NCBI RefSeq assembly: GCF_002386445.1
Contig: NZ_DGIR01000052.1
Span: forward strand, 1,057-65,056
Origin: Pseudomonas sp. UBA4617
Lineage (GTDB): Bacteria; Pseudomonadota; Gammaproteobacteria; Pseudomonadales; Pseudomonadaceae
Reading direction: 5' to 3'
Length of the DNA stretch: 64,000 nt
The notes under the pieces were generated by a model. That model did no database searches. It was not told the origin of the DNA and worked only from the letters and a program-made list of their open reading frames with translations. Of this stretch, positions 54,237 to 63,129 are shown piece by piece (within the stretch, counting starts at the first letter, position 1; every line of letters starts with the position of its first letter). Position numbers and translations under genes: made by a program.

Positions 54237-55946
54237 TCAGCGCACCCGGTCGCGACTTTGTATGGCCAGGTCCAGCGCACGCTGCATATCCAGGCGCGCC
54301 GAGCGCCCCAGGTCGGGGTGGTCCAGCTGCCCGCCGCGCTCTGAAGGCAGTATCGGCGCGGTCAGGTCTTCGGCATCCATGGCCTCGAAGTCCTGCTCGC
54401 CGCCCAGGGTCAGGGCGCTGCGCCGCAGCAGCATGCGCACCTGTTGTGGAGTCAGCTCCGGGTTGATTGCCAGCATGGTCGCCACGGTGGCCGTGACCAG
54501 CGGTGTGGCGTATGACGTGCCACAGTGCGGCCGATCGGCGGCAGTCGGGCGAATGCACGCGGCAGCACTGATATCCACGCGCATGTCGATGTTCGAGCTG
54601 TGGCGCTTGCCGACATGCCGAGGGTCTTCGACCGGCACCGCCTGGTCACTGCGCTGATGCCCGCCCACCACCAACAATTGCTCGGTAACGAACGAGGAAG
54701 GCAGCCGATATTCATCGGTGCCCGACCAGGACGCACCATTGCCGGCCGAGTTCACCACCAGCACATCGGGGTGCCTGGCCCGCAGCCAGAGGAAGAATTC
54801 TTCGAGCAGCTCCTCATAGCCACTCATCGCCAACCCCGAGCGCACCAGCGACTCGACCTCATCCCCCTGCACGTTCTTCGCGCCGACCCGGTGGACGCCC
54901 CAGCTCCAGTTCAACACCCGCACACCGTCTTCGACCAGGTTCACCGAGGCAGCGATATTGGCGGTGATCCCGGCATCCGAGTTGCGCCCGACGATCACCT
55001 CGAAACCGGGACTGTGCTTGCCCAGCCCGGGCAGGAAGCCCTGCCCCCGGGCTGCCAGGATGCCCGCCACATGGCTACCATGGCTGCCCGGGCGATCGCC
55101 GTCGGGGGCATACAGGCAGGTCTGCCCTTTGCCACAAGCGCCTCGGTAGGCGCCGAAGGGCGGCGCATCGAAGTCCACCTCGCGCTCGATCACCCCAACG
55201 CGTACCGGCTGCACCGGCACCCCGGAAGCGGGGATGCGGCGCTGGTAGAAGTACAGCGCATCCATGAACCGGTTGGCGGCCCATTCGTCTGCCTGGTCGA
55301 TGGCCGACTGACCGCTGCCTTCACCCTCCTCGCCGCGTTCGGGTGCGGACTCCTCGACGATTACGGCATCCACGCTGACCTCGGTGCCGATGCGCAGGAC
55401 CAGCGCATCGCGCTGCACCAGGTCACGCACCGGCAAGCGTAACTGGTAAACGTTCAACGGCGGGATGGCACCGACCACCTGGGCGGCGTATTTGTCGGCG
55501 ATACGCCGGGCTTCGGCTGCACCATCGTATTTTTCTTCGATCAACAGGCTGACCAGGTCGAGGTAGGTGGTCAGGCCATCCATGTTCTTTGCCACTTCGC
55601 CAGGCCCAGCGGCAACAACGTGGCTGCGCTGACGGGTCAACCAGACGGCATTGCTGGTCCGCTCACCGTCTTGCAGCCACAGCGGCGCGCTGCGTTGCTC
55701 GTGCTTGGCCAGGGTCAGCCTCAGCGTGTCGCCAAGCCGTTCGACGCCAGCCTGCTCCAGTTGCGTCTCGCCGAGTCGGACAATCGCCACACCGGGGCCC
55801 AGGCCCTCGGTTCGCACGCACCATTGCTGTTCAGCTTCGCTCAACAGGTCGCCGCAACGCTGCAGTTGCTTGATGCGCAGCGTATCCGCTTGCGCCGACA
55901 CGGCACAACTGAAGATCATCATCAGTGTGATGACATGGCGCTTCAT
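54237..55946 (-). CDS. Exported S8 (subtilisin-like) protease, catalytic Asp replaced by Glu
   Basis: Start 55946 (MKRHVITLMMIFSCAVSAQA) gives a clear signal peptide and 569 residues; a longer frame to 55997 is unlikely. Residues about 20-230 are an unrecognised N-terminal region, perhaps a pro-domain. The S8 domain follows, with His289 in GSHGSHVAG, the oxyanion Asn in VVNSAGNG and Ser478 in GTSYATP. At the Asp position of the triad (normally VIDxG) the text is VGVIEREVDF, with Glu254. The enzyme may be inactive or use Glu or a nearby Asp. It lies divergent from a small secretin-like gene, with a 144 bp gap. Confidence 0.88.
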   Translation of the reverse strand: MKRHVITLMMIFSCAVSAQADTLRIKQLQRCGDLLSEAEQQWCVRTEGLGPGVAIVRLGETQLEQAGVERLGDTLRLTLAKHEQRSAPLWLQDGERTSNAVWLTRQRSHVVAAGPGEVAKNMDGLTTYLDLVSLLIEEKYDGAAEARRIADKYAAQVVGAIPPLNVYQLRLPVRDLVQRDALVLRIGTEVSVDAVIVEESAPERGEEGEGSGQSAIDQADEWAANRFMDALYFYQRRIPASGVPVQPVRVGVIEREVDFDAPPFGAYRGACGKGQTCLYAPDGDRPGSHGSHVAGILAARGQGFLPGLGKHSPGFEVIVGRNSDAGITANIAASVNLVEDGVRVLNWSWGVHRVGAKNVQGDEVESLVRSGLAMSGYEELLEEFFLWLRARHPDVLVVNSAGNGASWSGTDEYRLPSSFVTEQLLVVGGHQRSDQAVPVEDPRHVGKRHSSNIDMRVDISAAACIRPTAADRPHCGTSYATPLVTATVATMLAINPELTPQQVRMLLRRSALTLGGEQDFEAMDAEDLTAPILPSERGGQLDHPDLGRSARLDMQRALDLAIQSRDRVR

Positions 55947-56090
55947 CCAATCAGCCCCCCGCCTTTCCTGACATTCCGACTGCCCGACCAGCGCCAAGGT
56001 TCAGCTGCATGAAGGTCAACTTGTGACCTGGACCCGGCACAAGCGCTACAAATTTGCCATCATGTGTTTCCACCCGCGGAGATCATCCAC

Positions 56091-56825
56091 ATGCCGCTAC
56101 GCCCGCTTTTCGCCTCGCTGCTGCTGGCTACCAGCCTTACCGTCCACGCCGCCACCGAGGTCGTGCCGCTGCAACATCGCAGCAGCACCGAACTGCTGCC
56201 GGCGGCGCAGGCGTTCATCGGCAAGGACGGCAGCGTCACTGCCTTCGAGAACAAGCTGATCGTCAACGCCAGCGCCGAACGCATCGACGACCTGCGCACC
56301 CTGCTGCAGCAACTGGACACTGCGCCCAAGCGCCTGCTGATCAGCGTCGACAACAATGACAGCAACTTCCAGGACAACCGCGGCAACGCGCAAGTCATCC
56401 ACTACGGCACCAGCAACCGCGACGGCGGCATGCAACAGGTTCAGGCCAGCGAAGGCCAGCCGGCGCTGATCCAGGTTGGCCAGAGCATCCCGGTTACCAG
56501 CACCAGCAGCGACAGCTACGGGCGCCTGCAGAGCAACACCGAATACCGCAACGTGACCCAGGGTTTCTACGTTACGCCAAGCCTGAGCGGCGATACGGTT
56601 CGCCTGCAAATAAGCAGCAATAATGACCGCATCAGCCAGGAACGTGCCGATGTAGTGAAAGTGCAAAGCACCGACACGACGGTCACCGGCAGGCTCGGCG
56701 AGTGGATCACCCTGGCCGGTTTCAACCAGCAGAGCCAGGCCGAGCGCAGGGCATCCAGCCATAGTTACAGCACCCAGCGCGGTGAAAACATGACTTTGCG
56801 GGTAAAAGTCGACCTTGTCGATTGA
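56091..56825 (+). CDS. Small secretin-like periplasmic protein
   Basis: Start 56091 (MPLRPLFASLLLATSL) has GGAG 9 bp upstream and a signal peptide ending TVHA-ATE. The 244 residues contain a secretin N-domain-like part (VVPLQHRSSTELLPAAQAF, LIVNASAERIDDLRTLLQQL) and part of a secretin beta region (ALIQVGQSIPVTSTSS, GFYVTPSLSGDTVRLQISS). It is far shorter than a true type II/III secretin and has no other secretion genes nearby. Its role is unknown. Confidence 0.8.
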   Translation: MPLRPLFASLLLATSLTVHAATEVVPLQHRSSTELLPAAQAFIGKDGSVTAFENKLIVNASAERIDDLRTLLQQLDTAPKRLLISVDNNDSNFQDNRGNAQVIHYGTSNRDGGMQQVQASEGQPALIQVGQSIPVTSTSSDSYGRLQSNTEYRNVTQGFYVTPSLSGDTVRLQISSNNDRISQERADVVKVQSTDTTVTGRLGEWITLAGFNQQSQAERRASSHSYSTQRGENMTLRVKVDLVD

Positions 56826-56837
56826 TCCCAGGCGGCT

Positions 56838-56860
56838 CAAGGCCTCGACCAAAGGCCTTG
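56838..56860 (+). terminator. Hairpin after the secretin-like gene
   Basis: Arms CAAGGCCT/AGGCCTTG with a 7-base loop lie 12 bp after the stop. There is no T tract. Confidence 0.5.
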
Positions 56861-56924
56861 AAACTGACTGCCGAGTCGCATTAGACCAAAGATGTAGTAA
56901 GCACAAAAAACCACTACAAAACAT

Positions 56925-56954
56925 TTGACAGGGTCTTTTTGCCAAGGGCATGAT
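56925..56954 (+). promoter_or_regulatory. Putative aceA promoter
   Basis: TTGACA (56925-56930) and CATGAT (56949-56954) are 18 bp apart, leaving a long untranslated leader (about 350 bp) before aceA. The leader (56955-57312) shows no supported gene; its GC-rich start could fold. The -10 match is only fair. Confidence 0.4.
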
Positions 56955-57312
56955 GGCCTCGCTCCCGCTAATCAGGGGCCCTGGCAAGGGCCTTCGGGGC
57001 GCGCTCCTTCCACCCCTGGAGGCGTCTCGTGTCTATACGGCCCACAAGGCGGTTCGACGGGATTGCGACTGCAACGAAGAAGTTGTCCCGAGGGACGGAA
57101 GCGCATCACCGCAGTACTGGCAATCGCGTAGCACCGCAGCAAGGCAACCACGAGCCGACCTGCCGGAGTTCCTTGCGCCTGGCCTGCCCCCTTCCCTTCG
57201 AGCCTTCGCGTTCGCCGCCGCACCCCCATGAACAGGACAGCCGCCAGCTTCCCTGATCGGCCCCGAGCATCAGCACAATTACCCCAAGATCGATGCGACG
57301 AGGTTTATTTCC

Positions 57313-58638
57313 ATGGCACTGACACGCGAACAGCAAATTGCAGCCCTCGAGAAAGACTGGGCCGAGAACCCGCGCTGGAAAGGCGTGACCCGTACCTACA
57401 CCGCCGCTGATGTCGTTCGCCTGCGTGGCTCCCTGCAGCCGGAGCACACCCTGGCCCGCCTGGGTGCAGAAAAACTGTGGAAGCTGGTCACCGAAGGTGC
57501 CCACCCGTCCTTCCGCCCAGAAAAAGATTTCGTCAACTGCATGGGCGCCCTGACCGGCGGCCAGGCAGTGCAGCAGGTCAAGGCTGGCATCCAGGCCATC
57601 TACCTGTCGGGCTGGCAGGTTGCCGCCGACAACAACTCGGCCGAGTCGATGTACCCTGACCAGTCGCTGTACCCGGTCGACTCTGTGCCGACCGTGGTCA
57701 AGCGCATCAACAACGCCTTCCGTCGTGCCGACCAGATCCAGTGGAAAGCCGGCAAGAACCCGGGCGACGACGGCTATATCGATTACTTCGCGCCGATCGT
57801 GGCAGACGCCGAAGCCGGTTTCGGCGGCGTGCTGAACGCCTACGAGCTGATGAAGAACATGATCGAGGCAGGCGCCGCCGGCGTGCACTTCGAAGACCAG
57901 CTGGCCTCGGTGAAGAAATGCGGCCACATGGGTGGCAAGGTGCTGGTACCGACCCAGGAAGCCGTGCAAAAGCTGGTGGCCGCGCGCCTGGCCGCTGACG
58001 TATCGGGGGTACCGACCATCATCCTGGCCCGTACCGACGCCAACGCCGCCGACCTGCTGACCAGCGACTGCGACCCGTACGACCAGCCATTCGTGGTCGG
58101 CGAGCGCACCCGCGAAGGCTTCTACAAGGTACGCGCCGGCCTCGACCAGGCCATTTCCCGCGGCCTGGCCTACGCGCCGTACGCCGACCTGATCTGGTGC
58201 GAAACAGCCAAGCCGGACCTGGACGAAGCCCGCCGCTTCGCCGAAGCGATCAAGAAGGAATACCCGGACCAGATCCTGTCGTACAACTGCTCGCCTTCCT
58301 TCAACTGGAAGAAGAACCTGGACGACGCGACCATCGCCAAGTTCCAGCGCGAGCTGTCGGCCATGGGCTACAAGCACCAGTTCATCACCCTGGCCGGCAT
58401 TCACAATATGTGGCACGGCATGTTCAACCTGGCGCACGACTACGCCCGCAACGACATGACCGCCTACGTGAAGCTGCAGGAGCAGGAATTTGCCGATGCC
58501 AGCAAAGGCTACACCTTCGTGGCGCACCAGCAGGAAGTGGGTACTGGCTACTTCGATGACATGACCACCGTGATTCAGGGTGGGGCTTCGTCGGTAACCG
58601 CGCTGACCGGTTCGACAGAGGAAGAACAGTTCCACTGA
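57313..58638 (+). CDS. aceA: Isocitrate lyase
   Basis: The 441-residue enzyme splits isocitrate to glyoxylate and succinate, the first step of the glyoxylate bypass. The active-site motif KKCGHMGGK is present with catalytic Cys203. Other family stretches are LSGWQVAADNN, LYPVDSVPTVV, EAGFGGVLNAYELM and SYNCSPSFNWKKNLDD. The length is normal for the shorter bacterial class. It is monocistronic, with its own terminator. Use on acetate and fatty acids is expected. Confidence 0.98.
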   Translation: MALTREQQIAALEKDWAENPRWKGVTRTYTAADVVRLRGSLQPEHTLARLGAEKLWKLVTEGAHPSFRPEKDFVNCMGALTGGQAVQQVKAGIQAIYLSGWQVAADNNSAESMYPDQSLYPVDSVPTVVKRINNAFRRADQIQWKAGKNPGDDGYIDYFAPIVADAEAGFGGVLNAYELMKNMIEAGAAGVHFEDQLASVKKCGHMGGKVLVPTQEAVQKLVAARLAADVSGVPTIILARTDANAADLLTSDCDPYDQPFVVGERTREGFYKVRAGLDQAISRGLAYAPYADLIWCETAKPDLDEARRFAEAIKKEYPDQILSYNCSPSFNWKKNLDDATIAKFQRELSAMGYKHQFITLAGIHNMWHGMFNLAHDYARNDMTAYVKLQEQEFADASKGYTFVAHQQEVGTGYFDDMTTVIQGGASSVTALTGSTEEEQFH

Positions 58639-58658
58639 TAGTGGGTTGTTGTTGAAGG

Positions 58659-58695
58659 AAGGCCCGGGGCTTGTGAAAGCCCCGGGCCTTTGTTT
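58659..58695 (+). terminator. Rho-independent terminator of aceA
   Basis: The 14-base arms AAGGCCCGGGGCTT/AAGCCCCGGGCCTT with loop GTGA are followed by TGTTTTT, 20 bp after the aceA stop. This is a textbook intrinsic terminator. Confidence 0.95.
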
Positions 58696-58738
58696 TTGCA
58701 TGTACCGGCGGGCAACAGGCTAGCCAAACATGTTCGGG

Positions 58739-58848
58739 CGGCCTTGTGTCGCGAATGGACCGCAGAGCGGCCCCGGCAATCTTGCGACGATGCACCGATC
58801 CCGGGGGCACTTCGCACACCAATCGCGACGCAAGGCCGCTCCCACAGG
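58739..58848. repeat. REP-like inverted pair
   Basis: GCGGCCTTGTGTCGCGA at the left and TCGCGACGCAAGGCCGC at the right are near-complementary. The right unit is followed by TCCCACAGG, as in P. putida REP elements. The pair lies between convergent aceA and the DUF3077 gene. Confidence 0.65.
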
Positions 58849-58873
58849 AGAAATCGCGCCTGCCGGTAGTACC

Positions 58874-59137
58874 TCAGTACTTCATGCCCAGCTCTGCATC
58901 ATCCATCAGCGCCTTGGCCATCGCGCTCAAATAGTGGCCGGCGCAGATCATCATCGGCTTCTCATCCATCAGGCCAGTGATGGTCAGCTCGCGTACATAG
59001 CCCATCAGTTCCGATGATTGCTCGCGGGCGTCGCGACAGGGAATGCCTGGCCCGATGCAAAACAGCGGGTGGGTGCCGTTTTCGCCTTGGTAGAAGGTGG
59101 TTTTGCCGACGGTGAATTGGGTGTCTTCTGTGGTCAT
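58874..59137 (-). CDS. DUF3077-like small protein
   Basis: Start 59137 (MTTEDTQFTVGKTTFYQG) has AGGGGA upstream, giving 87 residues; a frame open to 59314 lacks signals. Text such as LFCIGPGIPCRDAREQSSEL and YLSAMAKALMDDAELGM is typical of the small DUF3077 proteins frequent in Pseudomonas. There is no signal peptide, and the function is unknown. Confidence 0.8.
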   Translation of the reverse strand: MTTEDTQFTVGKTTFYQGENGTHPLFCIGPGIPCRDAREQSSELMGYVRELTITGLMDEKPMMICAGHYLSAMAKALMDDAELGMKY

Positions 59138-59446
59138 TGTTGTGTCCCCTGGATTTTTGCGAATGCCTGGGCGCGCCCACTCCCACAGGGACTGTGCAAA
59201 TCTTGAAGGCTGTGGTGACCCTGCTGGAGCGGGCAAGCCCTCACAGCCTGTCAAAGCTGTATCGTTGATGAGCAACGACAGGCCGAGACTAGAGCGCTGC
59301 CACAGCAGCGGCAACGGAAAATGCGCGGCAGGAGAATGTTTAGGAAATGGCCTACAGGGAAGGGGTTAAATCCGACATGCCAGGTGTTCTGTGCCCGATT
59401 GCGTCAGGGCGGCGAGGTGCCCGCCTTGGTTTTTGCGGTGTTGCGT

Positions 59447-59478
59447 AGATCGAGCGCCGCGTGGGCGGCGCTCGATCT
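59447..59478. repeat. Perfect inverted repeat with 14-base arms
   Basis: AGATCGAGCGCCGC and its exact complement flank the loop GTGG. Such hairpins are dispersed in P. putida-type genomes; a terminator role is possible, but there is no T tract. Confidence 0.6.
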
Positions 59479-59871
59479 CACAGGCGCTGAAAACCTAAAG
59501 GCAGACACCTGCCAGCCCTCCCCCTATCCAAACGAGTCACCTCCCAAATCCACAATCAGGTCTATGCTTGCAGCAGCACAGCAGCAAGGACCGCCCCCGC
59601 TCAACCCAAGGCATCCGATCATTCCCGCACCAGCGACCGCTGCCTTCTATATATGCACGGGCCAACGATAGCACCGCGCTCGCCCAGATCATCCTCACCT
59701 AGTGGCTCGGCCAGGGGGCGATCGCTTGCTTGATCGATAAAATATTGACCCAGAGCGGGGCGAACGGTGTCGGAAACTGCTAGAACAGGCGTTTTTGGCA
59801 TTTACAAGTAGGGGGAATCGCCAGATGAACTTTACAAGACGCAGAACAGGGAAAACATCAGGCATCAGATC

Positions 59872-59892
59872 AAATGATATTAATTATCATTT
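59872..59892. promoter_or_regulatory. AT-rich palindrome resembling a Fur-type operator
   Basis: AAATGATA-TTAAT-TATCATTT is a perfect inverted repeat (8+5+8). Its central 19 bases match 12 of 19 positions of the Fur box consensus. It lies about 275 bp before nuoA in AT-rich sequence with no called gene next to it. The regulator is uncertain. Confidence 0.4.
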
Positions 59893-60166
59893 CGAAACTT
59901 GCAATTCGTTACCCGGCGCAAGAAACATAATTAACAAAACCACACGCAATGCCCTAATCTCAAGGCTTTCAGCCGGTTACAAGCGGAATTTGTACTTAAT
60001 CCTACGAATAAATTTGCGACAGAAATTTTACTTGCACCGGGTTTACCCATAAAATCAGCCCGATTGATTCAGCTGCGACATTTGGTCACTGCATGTGCGA
60101 CACCAGGTCGCCGCTCTACACTTATTTCAGACTGCAGAGCTGGGTCTCTGTATAAGGATTGCTAGC

Positions 60167-60580
60167 ATGTCCGATTCGGCAGGACTCATCGCCCACAACT
60201 GGGGCTTTGCCATCTTCCTCCTGGGTGTCGTCGGCCTGTGCGCCTTCATGCTCGGCCTGTCCAGCCTGCTCGGTAGCAAGGCCTGGGGCCGTGCCAAGAA
60301 CGAACCCTTCGAATCCGGCATGCTGCCCGTCGGCAGCGCCCGTCTGCGCCTGTCCGCCAAATTCTATCTGGTCGCGATGCTGTTCGTGATCTTCGATATC
60401 GAAGCCCTCTTTCTCTTTGCATGGTCTGTGTCCGTCCGCGAAAGCGGCTGGACCGGATTCGTCGAAGCACTCGTTTTCATAGCAATTCTGTTGGCAGGTC
60501 TTGTCTACCTTTGGCGCGTCGGGGCACTTGATTGGGCTCCCGAAGGTCGCCGCAAGCGGCAAGCGAAGCTGAAACAATGA
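60167..60580 (+). CDS. nuoA: NADH-quinone oxidoreductase subunit A
   Basis: Start 60167 (MSDSAGLIAHNWGF) has AAGGA 8 bp upstream; an earlier ATG at 60095 is rejected. The 137 residues have three membrane helices and the family stretches NEPFESGMLPVGSARL, KFYLVAMLFVIFDIE and LFAWSV. It is a membrane-arm subunit of respiratory complex I and the first gene of the nuo operon. Confidence 0.97.
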   Translation: MSDSAGLIAHNWGFAIFLLGVVGLCAFMLGLSSLLGSKAWGRAKNEPFESGMLPVGSARLRLSAKFYLVAMLFVIFDIEALFLFAWSVSVRESGWTGFVEALVFIAILLAGLVYLWRVGALDWAPEGRRKRQAKLKQ

Positions 60581-60589
60581 GGCTTTGGC

Positions 60590-61267
60590 ATGCAATACAA
60601 TCTCACCAGAATCGATCCGGATGCGCCCAACGAGCAGTACCCGGTTGGTGAACGGGAAACCGTCACCGATCAACTGCTGGAGGACCAGGTCCACAAGAAC
60701 ATCTTCATGGGCAAGCTCGAAGATGTGCTGCGTGGCGCGGTCAACTGGGGCCGCAAGAACTCCCTCTGGCCGTACAACTTCGGCCTGTCCTGCTGTTACG
60801 TGGAAATGACCACGGCCTTCACGGCACCCCACGACATCGCCCGCTTCGGCGCCGAAGTCATCCGGGCCTCGCCGCGTCAGGCCGACTTCATGGTCATCGC
60901 CGGTACCTGCTTCGTCAAAATGGCGCCGATCATCCAGCGCCTGTACGAGCAGATGCTCGAGCCGAAATGGGTCATTTCCATGGGTTCGTGTGCCAACTCC
61001 GGTGGCATGTACGACATCTACTCGGTTGTTCAGGGGGTCGACAAGTTCCTCCCCGTGGACGTCTATGTGCCCGGCTGCCCGCCGCGCCCTGAGGCTTTCC
61101 TGCAAGGCTTGATGCTGCTGCAGGAGTCGATCGGCCAAGAACGACGCCCGCTTTCCTGGGTTGTTGGTGATCAAGGCATCTACCGTGCCGAGATGCCAGC
61201 CCAGAAGGACCTGCGTCGTGAGCAGCGCATTGCCGTAACCAACCTGCGCAGCCCCGACGAAGTCTGA
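60590..61267 (+). CDS. nuoB: NADH-quinone oxidoreductase subunit B
   Basis: The 225-residue subunit carries the N2 [4Fe-4S] cluster, with Cys pairs in FGLSCCYVEM, GTCFVKMAP and VPGCPPRPE. It lies at the quinone site of complex I. It is separated from nuoA by 9 bp. The length is normal. Confidence 0.98.
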   Translation: MQYNLTRIDPDAPNEQYPVGERETVTDQLLEDQVHKNIFMGKLEDVLRGAVNWGRKNSLWPYNFGLSCCYVEMTTAFTAPHDIARFGAEVIRASPRQADFMVIAGTCFVKMAPIIQRLYEQMLEPKWVISMGSCANSGGMYDIYSVVQGVDKFLPVDVYVPGCPPRPEAFLQGLMLLQESIGQERRPLSWVVGDQGIYRAEMPAQKDLRREQRIAVTNLRSPDEV

Positions 61268-61345
61268 TCCAGCGACCTGCCGCCCGCTCCACCGGAGCCG
61301 GCGGCCTGGCTTCATTCTTAACGTTGACCCAAAGCGACCGAGACC

Positions 61346-63127
61346 ATGACAGCGGACAACGCTATTTTCATTCCGCCCTACAAGGCAGACGACCAGAATG
61401 TGGTCGTCGAATTGCACAACCGTTTTGGCGCCGAAGCATTCGTCGCTCAGGAAACCCGCACCGGCATGCCCGTGCTGTGGGTCAAGCGCGAACAGCTCAA
61501 GGAGGTGCTCAGCTTCCTGCGCGGCGTGGCCAAGCCGTACAGCATGCTGTACGACCTGCACGGCGTCGACGAACGCCTGCGCACCCAGCGCCGCGGCCTG
61601 CCAGCCGCCGACTTCAGCGTGTTCTACCACCTGCTGTCGATCGAGCGTAACAGCGATGTGATGATCAAGGTGTCGCTCAGCGAAGGCGACCTGAACCTGC
61701 CGACCGTGACCGGTATCTGGCCGAACGCCAACTGGTACGAGCGCGAAGTCTGGGACATGTTCGGCATCGACTTCGCCGGCCACCCGCACCTGAGCCGCAT
61801 CATGATGCCGCCCACCTGGGAAGGCCATCCGCTGCGCAAGGACTACCCGGCTCGCGCCACCGAATTCGATCCCTACAGCCTGACCCTGGCCAAGCAGCAG
61901 CTTGAAGAGGAGTCGGCACGCTTCAACCCGGAAGCCTGGGGCATGAAACGCCAGGGCGCCAACGAGGACTACATGTTCCTCAACCTCGGCCCCAACCACC
62001 CTTCGGCGCACGGTGCCTTCCGTATCGTCCTGCAGCTGGACGGCGAAGAGATCATCGACTGCGTGCCGGACATCGGCTACCACCACCGTGGTGCCGAGAA
62101 GATGGCCGAGCGCCAGTCCTGGCATAGCTTCATCCCCTACACCGACCGTATCGACTACCTCGGCGGGGTGATGAACAACCTGCCGTACGTGCTCGCGGTC
62201 GAGAAGCTGGCCGGCATCAAGGTGCCACAGAAGGTCGACACCATCCGCGTGATGCTGGCCGAGTTCTTCCGTATCACCAGCCACCTGCTGTTCCTGGGTA
62301 CCTATATCCAGGACGTCGGCGCCATGACCCCGGTGTTCTTTACCTTCACCGACCGCCAGCGCGCCTATACCGTGATCGAAGCGATCACCGGTTTCCGCCT
62401 GCACCCGGCCTGGTACCGCATCGGTGGCGTCGCCCACGACCTGCCGCGCGGCTGGGACAAGCTGGTCAAGGACTTCGTCGAATGGCTGCCGAAACGCCTC
62501 GACGAGTACGAAAAGGCTGCTCTGCAGAACAGCATCCTCAAGGGCCGTACCATCGGCGTTGCCGCGTACAACACCAAGGAAGCCCTGGCCTGGGGCACTA
62601 CCGGCGCCGGCCTGCGTGCCACCGGTTGCGACTTCGACCTGCGCAAAGCCCGCCCCTACTCCGGCTACGAGAACTTCGAGTTCGAAGTACCGCTGGCCCA
62701 CAACGGCGATGCCTACGATCGCTGCATGGTCCGTGTCGAGGAGATGCGCCAGAGTATCCGCATCATCGACCAGTGCCTGCGCAACATGCCGGAAGGCCCG
62801 TACAAGGCGGACCACCCGCTGACCACGCCGCCACCGAAAGAGCGCACCCTGCAGCACATCGAGACCCTGATCACGCACTTCCTGCAGGTTTCGTGGGGCC
62901 CGGTCATGCCGGCCAACGAGTCGCTGCAGATGATCGAGGCGACCAAGGGCATCAACAGTTACTACCTGACGAGCGATGGCGGCACCATGAGCTACCGCAC
63001 CCGGATCCGTACCCCGAGCTACCCGCACCTGCAGCAGATCCCTTCGGTGATCAAAGGCAGCATGGTCGCCGACCTCATTGCGTACCTGGGCAGTATCGAC
63101 TTCGTTATGGCTGACGTGGACCGCTAA
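61346..63127 (+). CDS. nuoC: NADH-quinone oxidoreductase subunits C and D, fused
   Basis: This is a 593-residue fusion. Residues 1 to about 190 are NuoC (GIWPNANWYEREVWDMFGI, GHPLRKDYPA). The rest is NuoD, starting near FLNLGPNHPSAHGAFR, with CVPDIGYHHRGAEK and a C-terminal YRTRIRTPSYPHLQQ, GSIDFVMADVDR. Fused nuoCD is normal in gammaproteobacteria. It belongs to the peripheral arm of complex I, next to the quinone pocket. A 78 bp gap follows nuoB. Confidence 0.98.
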   Translation: MTADNAIFIPPYKADDQNVVVELHNRFGAEAFVAQETRTGMPVLWVKREQLKEVLSFLRGVAKPYSMLYDLHGVDERLRTQRRGLPAADFSVFYHLLSIERNSDVMIKVSLSEGDLNLPTVTGIWPNANWYEREVWDMFGIDFAGHPHLSRIMMPPTWEGHPLRKDYPARATEFDPYSLTLAKQQLEEESARFNPEAWGMKRQGANEDYMFLNLGPNHPSAHGAFRIVLQLDGEEIIDCVPDIGYHHRGAEKMAERQSWHSFIPYTDRIDYLGGVMNNLPYVLAVEKLAGIKVPQKVDTIRVMLAEFFRITSHLLFLGTYIQDVGAMTPVFFTFTDRQRAYTVIEAITGFRLHPAWYRIGGVAHDLPRGWDKLVKDFVEWLPKRLDEYEKAALQNSILKGRTIGVAAYNTKEALAWGTTGAGLRATGCDFDLRKARPYSGYENFEFEVPLAHNGDAYDRCMVRVEEMRQSIRIIDQCLRNMPEGPYKADHPLTTPPPKERTLQHIETLITHFLQVSWGPVMPANESLQMIEATKGINSYYLTSDGGTMSYRTRIRTPSYPHLQQIPSVIKGSMVADLIAYLGSIDFVMADVDR

Positions 63128-63129
63128 GC

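Larger units (their letters stand above)
59138..60166. other. Long intergenic region before nuoA
   Basis: This region of about 1 kb has no supported gene. The first half is GC-rich and holds a strong inverted repeat. From about 59700 it becomes clearly AT-rich and holds a palindrome. An 85-codon frame at 59795-60052 has no clear ribosome binding site and an unusual basic composition, so it is not called. The nuo promoter must lie in the last few hundred bases, but I could not place it with confidence. Confidence 0.5.

Noticed and set aside
59321..59671. 116-codon frame after the DUF3077 gene
   Set aside because: It runs through a hairpin repeat, has Pro-rich low-complexity text and no start signal.
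59795..60052. 85-codon frame in the AT-rich gap before nuoA
   Set aside because: It has no clear ribosome binding site, is highly basic with no recognisable domain, and a palindrome lies inside it, so it is more likely regulatory sequence.
60122..63028. 968-codon minus-strand frame opposite nuoA-nuoCD
   Set aside because: It is a shadow of highly conserved nuo genes, with no ribosome binding site or domain.
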